Source: an uncultured Porphyromonadaceae bacterium
GTDB taxonomy: Bacteria; Bacteroidota; Bacteroidia; Bacteroidales; Muribaculaceae
Assembly (NCBI GenBank): GCA_905212215.1
Contig: CAJMDR010000034.1
Location: 1 to 11,765, forward strand
Direction of reading: 5' to 3'
Length of the DNA stretch: 11,765 bases
Below, in pieces: positions 1-6,629 of the stretch. The notes beneath the pieces are model-generated. The model was not told where the DNA came from, did not search any database, and saw nothing but the letters and a program-made list of their open reading frames with translations. Each line of letters starts with the position of its first letter. Position 1 is the first letter of the stretch. The position numbers and the translations under genes are program-made.

Positions 1-47
1 TTAGCATTTATGAGAAACTAATAACATTAATTTCCCGCAACTGCTTG

Positions 48-624
48 TCAAAAAAGTTTTAGCGCGGCGCGGATGGCGTCCTCGGTGGAAAGATCAGGTG
101 TTTCCTTGTATACCTTCTGGAGCACCTTGTTGGCAGTCGACTGGGCAAATCCAAGTGTTACAAGAGCTCCGAGGGCCTCTTCGTAGGAGGACACCCCGCC
201 AACGCTACCTGTAATAAACGTAGAGGGCAGTTCTTTTATTTTATTGCTCAGGTCGACAATGATTCGTTGCGCTGTCCTTGCGCCTATGCCTTTCACTGCT
301 TTCAAAGCCGCGTCGTTGCCGGTGGCAATCACCCCTTGCAGTTCGTTTGCGTTCATCTCGCTTAGAATGAGGCGTGCAGTGCCGGGACCTACGCCGCTTA
401 CACCGTTGAGCAGCCGGAACATAGCCCTGTCCTCCCGGGTGGAAAAGCCGTAGAGGATGCGGGCATCTTCGCGGATTATTTCATGCACATAAAGTTTTAC
501 AGTTGCCCGGCTGTATTTCAGCAGATTGTTGTAGTCGAGGAAAGTAATGTTTATTTCGTAACCGATACCGGCTGTTTCTACAATCGCTACGGCAGGTTGC
601 AGTTCCTTTTATGTATTCAATCAT
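48..624 (-). pseudogene. ruvA: Holliday junction DNA helicase subunit RuvA, frame broken near the start
   Basis: RuvA binds four-way Holliday junctions as a tetramer and loads the RuvB motor for branch migration. From the GTG at 488 the protein reads through the two helix-hairpin-helix motifs (SGVGPGTARLIL and VKGIGARTAQRII) and the C-terminal RuvB-binding domain, ending KLF-stop. Upstream codons from about 608 in the same frame encode the rest of the N-terminal OB fold (ELQPAVAIVETAGIGYEIN, then YVHEIIRED). The expected RuvA start MIEYIKG is present at 624, just below a good promoter, but in a different frame. A TAA at 609-611 closes the downstream frame before any ATG, GTG or TTG. The span 48-624 is 577 nt, not a multiple of three. 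Restoring 11 nt would give about 195 residues, a normal RuvA length. Starting at GTG 488 would leave 146 residues without the OB fold. This is either a real null allele or a sequence error; identification as RuvA is firm. Confidence 0.85.
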
Positions 625-642
625 TTCTATTGGTTTATTCTG

Positions 643-673
643 CAAAGATAATGCCTGGCGGCGGAATGGCAAA
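643..673 (-). promoter_or_regulatory. Bacteroidetes-type promoter of ruvA
   Basis: On the minus strand a perfect -7 element TATCTTTG (643-650) lies 19 nt from a -33 TTTG (670-673). This matches the established Bacteroides pattern TTTG-n19-21-TAnnTTTG. It implies transcription starting around 635 and a leader of about 10 nt before the ATG at 624. The promoter is intact although the coding frame behind it is broken, which suggests that any loss of ruvA is recent. Confidence 0.7.
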
Positions 674-680
674 AAATTGT

Positions 681-730
681 TCGGACATGTCGGACGGTTC
701 AGACAAGTCAGACAAGTCGGACATGTCAGA
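681..730. repeat. 9-bp tandem repeat, consensus TCRGACAWG, about 5.5 copies
   Basis: Units in order are TCGGACATG, TCGGACGGT, TCAGACAAG, TCAGACAAG, TCGGACATG and a partial TCAGA. The array lies between two divergent promoters, starting 7 bp beyond the ruvA -33 element. Each unit contains a near-palindromic GACATGTC or GACAAGTC junction. The 9-bp period keeps any overlapping frame open, which creates an ORF on each strand with repeated SDK or CPT/CLT residues. I treat those ORFs as artefacts. Confidence 0.8.
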
Positions 731-801
731 TAAAACACAATTTCATAAGAAGAAAAATGAGGGCAATAGAGGGAGAAGAAAAGGTGAAAGGGGGTGGAAT
801 T

Positions 802-832
802 TTTGCAGATTAAAAAATTTGCAGTAATTTCG
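802..832 (+). promoter_or_regulatory. Likely promoter of the pRiA4b-like gene
   Basis: TTTG (802-805) is followed after 19 nt by TAATTTCG (825-832), one mismatch from the Bacteroides -7 consensus TAnnTTTG. A start near 839 would leave a leader of about 29 nt before the ATG at 868. It is divergent from the ruvA promoter, with the 9-bp repeat between them. Confidence 0.5.
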
Positions 833-867
833 CTGCGCCGTTTGGCATTGAAATGTAGAAACCACCT

Positions 868-1419
868 ATGGTATACAGATTTAAAATAATGAGCGACGAG
901 GCGCCTGATTTCCGCCTCGAGATCCAGATCAACTCCGATGCCGACTTCGAGCAGCTTCGCGATGCTCTGCTGCATGCCGCCGGCTATAATGCGCTTAACG
1001 AAACCGATGTCTTCTTCCTCTGTGATGATGACTGGACTCCGAAAGTGCAGGTGGCCATTGAAGACTTCGGCACTGATTCAGACGTTGACATTTACATAAT
1101 GGACGAGACACCGCTGGAAGATCTTATAGAAGATGAAGGTCAGAAACTTACTTTCTGTTACGATATAGACGATCCCAACCGCTATCTTCTCATGGAAATG
1201 CGTGAGATGATGCCTGGGAAGAATCTTAGCGAGCCTCTGTGCACGTTGCGTCGCGGCAAAGCGCCCTCGCAGCATAAACCGAAGCCTTCCATCGAAGTGC
1301 CTAGCAAGAATAAACCTTCGGCTCCCTTGGTGGATGACTTAGGGCTGGAATTCTACGGCAGCGACCAATACGATGCCGACGAACTCCCGGAAGGAATAGA
1401 GGAGGACGAGGAACTGTAA
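868..1419 (+). CDS. Plasmid pRiA4b ORF-3-like family protein (IS1096 passenger TnpR-like)
   Basis: A 183-residue, strongly acidic cytoplasmic protein with no signal peptide. The N-terminal half (about residues 1-125) has the pRiA4b ORF-3-like fold signature: an opening VYRFKI, a central segment of the type L-x-x-A-L-L-H-A-A-G-Y, then FFLCDDDW, and later LEDLIEDEGQKLTFCYDIDD. Residues about 128-155 form a Lys/Pro/Ser-rich linker, and the C-terminus (LPEGIEEDEEL) is highly acidic. The family is widespread in Bacteroidetes chromosomes and its function is unknown; the TnpR-like name is historical and does not show recombinase activity. The start at 868 follows a plausible promoter by about 30 nt, and homologues usually begin M(I/V)YRFKI. 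It is transcribed alone and ends at a hairpin shared with the converging ferritin gene. Family assignment is confident; no function is claimed. Confidence 0.8.
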   Translation: MVYRFKIMSDEAPDFRLEIQINSDADFEQLRDALLHAAGYNALNETDVFFLCDDDWTPKVQVAIEDFGTDSDVDIYIMDETPLEDLIEDEGQKLTFCYDIDDPNRYLLMEMREMMPGKNLSEPLCTLRRGKAPSQHKPKPSIEVPSKNKPSAPLVDDLGLEFYGSDQYDADELPEGIEEDEEL

Positions 1420-1432
1420 TAGTTCAACGGAT

Positions 1433-1470
1433 AAAAAGAACTGCGACCCTTCAGGATTGCAGTTCTTTTT
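1433..1470. terminator. Bidirectional intrinsic terminator between the pRiA4b-like gene and ferritin
   Basis: A perfect 12-bp inverted repeat, AAAAAGAACTGC (1433-1444) and GCAGTTCTTTTT (1459-1470), encloses a 14-nt loop. Because the outer stem is A/T, a run of T follows the stem on both strands. It sits between two converging genes, so it probably serves both. Confidence 0.8.
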
Positions 1471-1488
1471 TATGCCTGTCGCCGACTA

Positions 1489-1971
1489 TTATTTGCGGTT
1501 GCCGTATTCCTGGTCGAGATTGAATATTGCGGTGGTACCCATACGCTTCAGACGGTCCACGATGTTGGAAGCAGTAGCCTCTTCCTCAACTTGTTCGCGT
1601 ACGAACTGCCAGAGGAAATCTTCGGTGGCGCGGTCTTTTTCAGCCTCGGCAATGTCAAGGAGATTGTTGATCAGGGATGAAACCTTGCATTCATGAGCAT
1701 ACACTTGTTCGAATGCGGCAAGGGGGGATTCCCATGACTGAGGAACGGCGTCGATGTTTCCGAGGATAGCTTTTCCGCCACGTTTGATGATGAAGTCTGC
1801 CATCTGATAGGCGTGTTCTGTCTCTTCCTGGCTCTGTTTCTTCATCCAGTTTGCGAAACCGGTGAAACCTTCCCCTTCGAAGTAGAACGACATGGAGAGA
1901 TAGAGGTTAGCCGACCACATCTCGGCTACTATTTGCCCGTTGAGGGCGTCTTGCAGTTTCTGTGAGATCAT
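1489..1971 (-). CDS. ftnA: Non-haem ferritin (FtnA type)
   Basis: A 160-residue classical bacterial ferritin, the subunit of a 24-mer cytoplasmic cage that oxidises Fe(II) and stores it as ferric mineral. The ferroxidase residues line up with E. coli FtnA at the same numbers: Glu17 and Tyr24 (AEMWSANLYLSM), Glu50 and His53 (QEETEH), Glu94 (AHEC), and Gln127 with Glu130 (REQVEEE), the last contributing to the third iron site. There is no haem-ligand Met as in bacterioferritin, and the length is normal. The start (MISQKLQDALNGQ) is the usual ferritin start. The gene stands alone, converges with the upstream plus-strand gene at a shared terminator, and has a near-consensus promoter overlapped by a palindrome, suggesting transcriptional control. 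Identification is very strong; the exact paralogue symbol is less certain. Confidence 0.95.
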   Translation of the reverse strand: MISQKLQDALNGQIVAEMWSANLYLSMSFYFEGEGFTGFANWMKKQSQEETEHAYQMADFIIKRGGKAILGNIDAVPQSWESPLAAFEQVYAHECKVSSLINNLLDIAEAEKDRATEDFLWQFVREQVEEEATASNIVDRLKRMGTTAIFNLDQEYGNRK

Positions 1972-1999
1972 AGTAAAAAGTTATTGTGTGTTTACAGTG

Positions 2000-2030
2000 C
2001 AAAAGTAGTGCTTTTTGCTGTAACAGCAAA
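2000..2030 (-). promoter_or_regulatory. Ferritin promoter
   Basis: On the minus strand a perfect -7 element TACTTTTG (2000-2007) lies 19 nt from a -33 TTTG (2027-2030), matching the Bacteroides consensus. Transcription would begin near 1993, giving a leader of about 22 nt. Confidence 0.75.
2014..2030. promoter_or_regulatory. Palindrome overlapping the ferritin -33 element, candidate operator
   Basis: TTTGCTG-TAA-CAGCAAA is a perfect 7-bp-arm palindrome with a 3-bp centre (2014-2030). It covers the -33 TTTG and most of the spacer, so a bound dimer would block RNA polymerase. A related half (GCTGCAAAG) follows at 2031-2039. The regulator is unknown; an iron or redox sensor would make biological sense, but nothing in the sequence names it. 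Confidence 0.4.
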
Positions 2031-2124
2031 GCTGCAAAGATTAAAATCGGGTTAAAAGTCATGCCTTGTGAACCACCAATATGCAAAATATGTTAATATG
2101 GGAAACAACCAAACTACACCGAAC

Positions 2125-2607
2125 ATGAAGAAAATATTATTAGCGGTTTCGCTGGCAATGATGACCCTGTTGCTCATGCCCTCAACGGCACAGGCACAGA
2201 AAGGAGAAATGACGCTCGGCATGAACGGCGGTTCCGCCTCTCACAACGACGGCGGCTATGCCAATCTGTATTTCCAGTATTCTCCCATGAAACACATCCG
2301 TCTGGCCCCGGAAATAGGCTATGTTTTCCGTAACGACGGCAAATCGGCCTTCAATCTTGCGGTAGATGTTCATTTCCCTTTCAAGATAGCAAGAGGAGTG
2401 GCCGTATATCCGTTGGTAGGCTTTGTCTTCAACAGCTGGGACTATAAGTGGCGCGACAGCAATCTGAATCGTGCGGGAGCCGATTTTGGCGGTGGCTTCG
2501 ACTTCTATCTCACCAACTACCTTAAGCTGACGCTTCAGGGAAAATATTCCCTTATGAACGATGTGAGCGGCGGTTTCATAGGAATGGGAATAGGCTACGT
2601 ATTCTGA
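2125..2607 (+). CDS. Small outer-membrane beta-barrel protein (porin-like, OmpX/OmpW-sized)
   Basis: A 160-residue precursor. I chose the ATG at 2125 because it opens a canonical signal peptide (MKKILLAVSL, a Leu/Met-rich core, then STAQAQ) with likely cleavage after residue 22. Earlier in-frame starts (GTG 2068 or ATG 2098) would add an unlikely hydrophilic extension. The mature part alternates polar and hydrophobic residues in short strands separated by Gly/Asn/Asp turns (for example RLAPEIGYVFRNDGKSAFNL and LKLTLQGKYSLMNDVSGG) and ends in GYVF, the C-terminal Phe typical of BamA-assembled barrels. About eight strands would fit the length. This matches the outer membrane beta-barrel family common in Bacteroidetes; ligand or role cannot be read. 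It is monocistronic, divergent from ferritin, and followed by a terminator. Confidence 0.8.
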   Translation: MKKILLAVSLAMMTLLLMPSTAQAQKGEMTLGMNGGSASHNDGGYANLYFQYSPMKHIRLAPEIGYVFRNDGKSAFNLAVDVHFPFKIARGVAVYPLVGFVFNSWDYKWRDSNLNRAGADFGGGFDFYLTNYLKLTLQGKYSLMNDVSGGFIGMGIGYVF

Positions 2608-2632
2608 GTTCCACCACTATACAGTTTAGAGG

Positions 2633-2664
2633 AAAGAGTTGCCATAAATACGGCAGCTCTTTTT
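2633..2664 (+). terminator. Intrinsic terminator of the beta-barrel gene
   Basis: AAAGAGTTGCC (2633-2643) pairs with GGCAGCTCTTT (2652-2662), an 11-bp stem with one G-U pair and an 8-nt loop, followed by a T-rich run on the plus strand. It lies 25 nt after the stop codon. Confidence 0.75.
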
Positions 2665-2721
2665 TATTTATACCTTAATTAAGATTGTTCTTAATTTTCC
2701 CAATAATTTTCAGATTCTTTG

Positions 2722-2753
2722 TTTGGTCAATTCAGATTTATGTATTAACTTTG
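2722..2753 (+). promoter_or_regulatory. Promoter of the GLUG-repeat protein gene
   Basis: TTTG (2722-2725) is followed after 20 nt by a perfect -7 element TAACTTTG (2746-2753). Transcription from about 2760 would leave a leader of about 55 nt before the ATG at 2815. The surroundings are AT-rich, as usual for Bacteroidetes promoters. Confidence 0.75.
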
Positions 2754-2814
2754 CATATCTCAATTAACCGAAATCAATCATAGTCAACTATAAGTCAATA
2801 ACTAAACCCAACGC

Positions 2815-5800
2815 ATGAAAAAACTTTACGTTACGTTGTGTCTGTTGTTCGGCATAGGCATGGCCTATGGTGCCGATACAGCACTCACACTCGATGGTAA
2901 AGGCACGGCAGGAGAGCCTTACCTCATCAAGACGGCGGCTGACCTTATGCAGCTTGCCAATGCCTGCAACTCGGGAACATCGGCAACCACAGCCAGCCAC
3001 TATGCCGGAGTATATTTCCGGCAGATAAGCGACATCGACATGTCCGGCGTGGAAAACTTCTACGGCATAGCTACCGCACCACTTGCACAGAGCACCGCTA
3101 CTAACAAATGGAGCTTCCAGGGCATCTACGATGGCAGCGGTTACCGCATCAAGAACATGACCATCAAAGGTCTGCTGTACAAGGACGATGGCAGCGTCAA
3201 CACTTCTACGACAGCCAACGGCAGCCGCCGTTATGTAGGTCTGTTCGGTGTCCTTGATAAGAACGCCAAAGTCACCAACGTCATTATTGACGCTTCCTGC
3301 AGCGTGAATGCTTATGCGTATGCAGGCGGCGTGGTAGGTTACTCCAACACAGGATGTGTGGTGGAAAACTGCATCAACTACGCAACTGTCTATACACATG
3401 ATGATTATGCGGGTGGTATAGTCGGATATTCCAACACCGACAGCAAGGTCTCCAATTGTGCCAACTATGGCAACATCACCGCTTCCGACGACTATGTAGG
3501 CGGTGTGGTAGGCTGCTTCAACACTACTTCGACGAAAACCGGCGGCGTTTACAATTGCTTCAATGCAGGGAAGATAGAAGGCTGCGGTACTTATGCTGGT
3601 GGTATTGCAGGCCGATCCAGTTACGGTGACGTTGACAACTGTGCAAACGTGGGCATGGTGAAGTGTTATCAATTCAATACTATCAATTCCGCATTCTCAC
3701 AGAAAAATGTCGGCGGCATAGTTGGTGATGCCAACTACGCCAAGGTGAGCAACTGTTTCAATGCCGGCGATGTCTATGCCATGAAAGAAACAGCCGGTGG
3801 CATTGCGGGTGTAGCCTCCCAGAATACGACAAAGGGTGGAGTCCTTTCCTGCGTGAATGTGGGTTATGTGTATGCCGCTCAGGAATATCTTGCCGGAGTT
3901 ATCTACGGCAATAGAAATTCCACTTCCGCAGTGGTGAAACCGCAGAACTGCTACTATGACGCTCAGATACACAACTCTCTGTTTGGCGCCAACAGTGTGG
4001 AGACAGATACTGTTGCCGAGGTTCACGGCTATACTACGGCACAGCTTACTTCCGGACAGACTCTTCCCGGTCTTACGGGATGGGTTTATCGTGCAGGCAG
4101 CTATCCCGTTCCTGCTAACCTGAACTATACTGAACTGACGGCTGCAGCCGCTACTTATCCTGTGTTCCCCGCAGGACAGGATGCCAACCTGCTCACCGGC
4201 ACAGTCACCATGACTGCCAATACCACCGTGGAGATACTTCCGAACGAAGTTCCCGGTAGCGCTAAACTTTTCACCGTGGCAAACAATGCCATCACCGCAC
4301 ACCCCACTCAGGGCAATGGTGTGGCTGTGTTCAAGATTACCAACGGTGCTTTTAGCCGCCATTTCATAATCTCTACTTACAGTATTCCGTTCAACGGCAA
4401 CGGTACTGCCGCTTCTCCGTATCTGATCAACACTCCCTCCGATCTGCAGCATCTTGCAGACCTTACCAGCAATATGCGTCTGCACTGGGAAGGCAAGCAT
4501 TTCAACCTTACCAGCGACCTTGACTGCAGTTCGCTGACAGATTTCAAGGGCATAGGTTGCCATCTTGACACGGTCAATAACTTCGCTCCCAGCTTCCGTC
4601 TGCATTTTGATGGTGTATTTGATGGCCAGAACCATAAGATCTCCAACCTCACCATCAATCATATATTACGCGATGCCGACGGAGTATTCCAGGAATGGCG
4701 CAAAGGCACCATCTATAGCGGCGGTTTATTCGGTACTCTGAAAGGTGCGGAAATTAGGAATCTTGTTATTGACAATACTTGCAAATATGAGACTTACATG
4801 TATTCCGGCGGTCTTGCCTCCATGGTTCGTCTTAAGAAGACAAAGATAGACAATGTACATGTAGCGGCTCAGATAAACGCTTACAATCGTTATGTAGGCG
4901 GTATCCTTGGCGAGGACAATACAGATGGTCCTGTGGAAATTACCAATTGCAGCTTTAGCGGCAAGATTCACGGTAACTGGGACTATGTTGGAGGTATTAT
5001 CTCTTTCAACCAGAATGAAAAGACCCAGATAATAGGTTGTGTCAACGCAGGCAGCATAGACGTTGAGAATTTCGACACCAAAGCAGCTTCCAACACTTCT
5101 CAGGTTAACAGAATCGGTGGCATATCCGGTGCAACTCGCGGTTTGATGATTGGCTGTGCGAGCTACGGACCGATTAATTTCACAACTCTTGCAAATGGCA
5201 ATAGCCAGGCTATCGGTATCGGCGGTCTTACGGGTCAGGCATCTTCTTTAGGTGATATCGGAGCCATGCGCTACAATGTTACTTCTTCGCAGGTTTATGT
5301 AAACGGCCCGACAAGTCCCACAGGCAAATATCAGGTCGGAGCAATGATTGGTGACACCTATTATGGCTCTAAATACAAGGCGTTCCAGTTCAATGCCAAC
5401 TATGCGGACACTACGCTTTGTGCACACACTGTTCTTAACGGTAACGTAAGCTATGCAACCGGCACTCTTCTTGCCGACTCTATCGTACCTACATGTCTGT
5501 ATGGCAAGACTACTCAGGAACTGACTTCAGGAGTGGCAATCGATTCTCTGGCACAGCACTTCACTTTCGAGAACGGTTATTATCCCATGCCTAAGGCTCT
5601 CGCAAACCGTCCGGAGGTACGTGCTGCCGCCGCTACATTCATGAAGATTCCCGTTGGCGGAGGTGGTAATATCCTCACTCTTGCTCCCGGTGCTATCTGC
5701 CCGTTCAACGATGTAGTGAAACTCACCGGCTCTCTGAAGGATGGCAAGGTATTCTATATCAAGGACAACGCTCTGCGCATGCACCGTAGTGAAGCGGTAT

Positions 5801-6033
5801 GCGACGATGTGCTGACTCTTGTCAACGGCAATTACAGCACATTCTATCCCTTGCATAAGCTCGTGGGTATGGGTGTAAGCGGCGTTGACAACGACGCAGA
5901 GGTTATTCTCTCCACAGAGTATTACACACCTCAGGGACTGCGTGTCAACAATCCCGCCAAAGGTACCTTGGTGATAGCTGTAAGCAAGACTCTCAGCGGC
6001 AAACTAATCGTTACTCGTCAGGTGGTAAGATAA
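2815..6033 (+). CDS. Secreted GLUG-motif beta-helix repeat protein, two tandem modules
   Basis: A 1072-residue protein with a signal peptide (MKKLYVTLCLLFGIGMAYGA, cleavage likely after 20). The first module opens at about residue 26 with LDGKGTAGEPYLIKTAADLM, followed by repeated GLUG-type rungs of the form Y-(A/V)-G-G-(I/V)-x-G then a short turn and N-C-x-N-x-G (for example YAGGIVGYSN, VSNCANYGNI). Near residue 443 an AAAATYP segment starts a smaller all-beta domain. The second module restarts at about 526 with FNGNGTAASPYLINTPSDLQ, repeats the rung pattern more loosely, and has its own AAAATF segment near 937. The last 50 residues (EYYTPQG then P-x-x-G and a basic RQVVR end) resemble a short Bacteroidetes C-terminal sorting domain. 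GLUG repeats occur in surface adhesins and IgA1-peptidase-like proteins, but no protease or other catalytic motif is visible. It is monocistronic with its own promoter and terminator. A surface or secreted location is likely; the partner is unknown. Confidence 0.85.
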   Translation: MKKLYVTLCLLFGIGMAYGADTALTLDGKGTAGEPYLIKTAADLMQLANACNSGTSATTASHYAGVYFRQISDIDMSGVENFYGIATAPLAQSTATNKWSFQGIYDGSGYRIKNMTIKGLLYKDDGSVNTSTTANGSRRYVGLFGVLDKNAKVTNVIIDASCSVNAYAYAGGVVGYSNTGCVVENCINYATVYTHDDYAGGIVGYSNTDSKVSNCANYGNITASDDYVGGVVGCFNTTSTKTGGVYNCFNAGKIEGCGTYAGGIAGRSSYGDVDNCANVGMVKCYQFNTINSAFSQKNVGGIVGDANYAKVSNCFNAGDVYAMKETAGGIAGVASQNTTKGGVLSCVNVGYVYAAQEYLAGVIYGNRNSTSAVVKPQNCYYDAQIHNSLFGANSVETDTVAEVHGYTTAQLTSGQTLPGLTGWVYRAGSYPVPANLNYTELTAAAATYPVFPAGQDANLLTGTVTMTANTTVEILPNEVPGSAKLFTVANNAITAHPTQGNGVAVFKITNGAFSRHFIISTYSIPFNGNGTAASPYLINTPSDLQHLADLTSNMRLHWEGKHFNLTSDLDCSSLTDFKGIGCHLDTVNNFAPSFRLHFDGVFDGQNHKISNLTINHILRDADGVFQEWRKGTIYSGGLFGTLKGAEIRNLVIDNTCKYETYMYSGGLASMVRLKKTKIDNVHVAAQINAYNRYVGGILGEDNTDGPVEITNCSFSGKIHGNWDYVGGIISFNQNEKTQIIGCVNAGSIDVENFDTKAASNTSQVNRIGGISGATRGLMIGCASYGPINFTTLANGNSQAIGIGGLTGQASSLGDIGAMRYNVTSSQVYVNGPTSPTGKYQVGAMIGDTYYGSKYKAFQFNANYADTTLCAHTVLNGNVSYATGTLLADSIVPTCLYGKTTQELTSGVAIDSLAQHFTFENGYYPMPKALANRPEVRAAAATFMKIPVGGGGNILTLAPGAICPFNDVVKLTGSLKDGKVFYIKDNALRMHRSEAVCDDVLTLVNGNYSTFYPLHKLVGMGVSGVDNDAEVILSTEYYTPQGLRVNNPAKGTLVIAVSKTLSGKLIVTRQVVR

Positions 6034-6055
6034 AACGCTGAAATATTCTCAAAAG

Positions 6056-6088
6056 CAAAATGCGCCGTATTCATTGCGGCGCATTTTG
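6056..6088. terminator. Bidirectional terminator between the GLUG gene and the men-recR-GNAT operon
   Basis: AAAATGCGCCG (6057-6067) pairs perfectly with CGGCGCATTTT (6077-6087) over a 9-nt loop, and an outer C-G pair extends it to 12 bp. Runs of T follow on both strands. It lies 23 nt after the GLUG stop and 35 nt beyond the end of the converging acetyltransferase gene. Confidence 0.85.
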
Positions 6089-6122
6089 TTGTACTTAATG
6101 TGGTTGGAAATAGATGCTGTTG

Positions 6123-6629
6123 TCAGCGGGGATGGTGGAGGGTGAAGATTTCGACGTCGGAGAAGCCGGACGCGGTTCTTCGCCAGGAGGGGAGAGTACC
6201 GCTATGCTTGAATCCGTATTTGGTGAAAAGGTTTATGGAGATATTGTTTTCCGGTAGGATAAGTGCTGCCAAGGTTCGTATTCCCAAACGGTGGATTGCA
6301 TATTCACATAGCAATGTAAGGGATTCGGTTGCTATTCCTTTATTTCTTTGTTCCGGATCTACATATATTCCTACGAAAGCATGGGCATGTATAGCGCTTA
6401 TGTCGTAGAGATCAGCTATTCCCAAAGGGTTGTCTTGACCATCAGCTATGATGAGTCTCAGTTGTCCCTCGGCAAACGGATCGGCGTTGTAGGAAGCTAT
6501 ATAATCCTGCAAAATCCTCCTTGAAAGAGGAGCGACAACATCGGAATAATCCCAGGCGGAGGAATCATTTTCCCATTTGAGTACGGAGTCGAGGTCCGAG
6601 GGTTCTATGGCACGTAGAGTGATGTTCAT
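6123..6629 (-). CDS. GNAT-family N-acetyltransferase
   Basis: A 168-residue acetyl-CoA-dependent acyltransferase. The N-terminus (ITLRAIEPSDLDSVLKWEN) is typical of the RimJ/SpeG-type branch. The acetyl-CoA loop is clear at residues about 87-107: VGIYVDP followed by RNKGIA, the R-x-x-G-x-A pyrophosphate-binding motif, then a helix. The C-terminal NLFTKYGFKHSGTLP is the usual N-x-x-x-x-x-Y-x-G-F-x-x-x-G motif B. Substrate (polyamine, ribosomal protein or small amine) cannot be decided from sequence. Its ATG overlaps the recR stop as ATGA, so it is translationally coupled as the last gene of the operon and ends close to a two-way terminator. Confidence 0.85.
   Translation of the reverse strand: MNITLRAIEPSDLDSVLKWENDSSAWDYSDVVAPLSRRILQDYIASYNADPFAEGQLRLIIADGQDNPLGIADLYDISAIHAHAFVGIYVDPEQRNKGIATESLTLLCEYAIHRLGIRTLAALILPENNISINLFTKYGFKHSGTLPSWRRTASGFSDVEIFTLHHPR

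Noticed and set aside
1..47. Start of sprA, the usual gene after ruvA in many Bacteroidetes
   Set aside because: Only an isolated minus-strand ATG at 5-7 is visible; there is not enough sequence to recognise any protein.
681..730. CRISPR array
   Set aside because: Units are 9 bp in direct tandem with no spacers and no cas genes nearby.
483..827. 114-residue plus-strand ORF with repeated SDK/SDM residues
   Set aside because: It overlaps ruvA in antisense and is held open by the 9-bp tandem repeat; nothing supports it as a gene.
868..1419. A transposon resolvase, from the family name TnpR
   Set aside because: No serine or tyrosine recombinase motifs are present and no transposon ends flank it; the name is historical for pRiA4b ORF-3-like proteins.
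2068..2124. Upstream GTG/ATG starts for the beta-barrel protein
   Set aside because: The added residues are hydrophilic and would bury the signal peptide; the ATG at 2125 gives a normal exported precursor.
2788..4662. Two long minus-strand ORFs (294 and 321 residues) opposite the GLUG gene
   Set aside because: They lie wholly or mostly inside a well-supported plus-strand gene, have low-complexity Val/Ala/Gly/His-rich translations mirroring the repeat rungs, and lack promoters. Biased codon use in the repeats explains the open frames.
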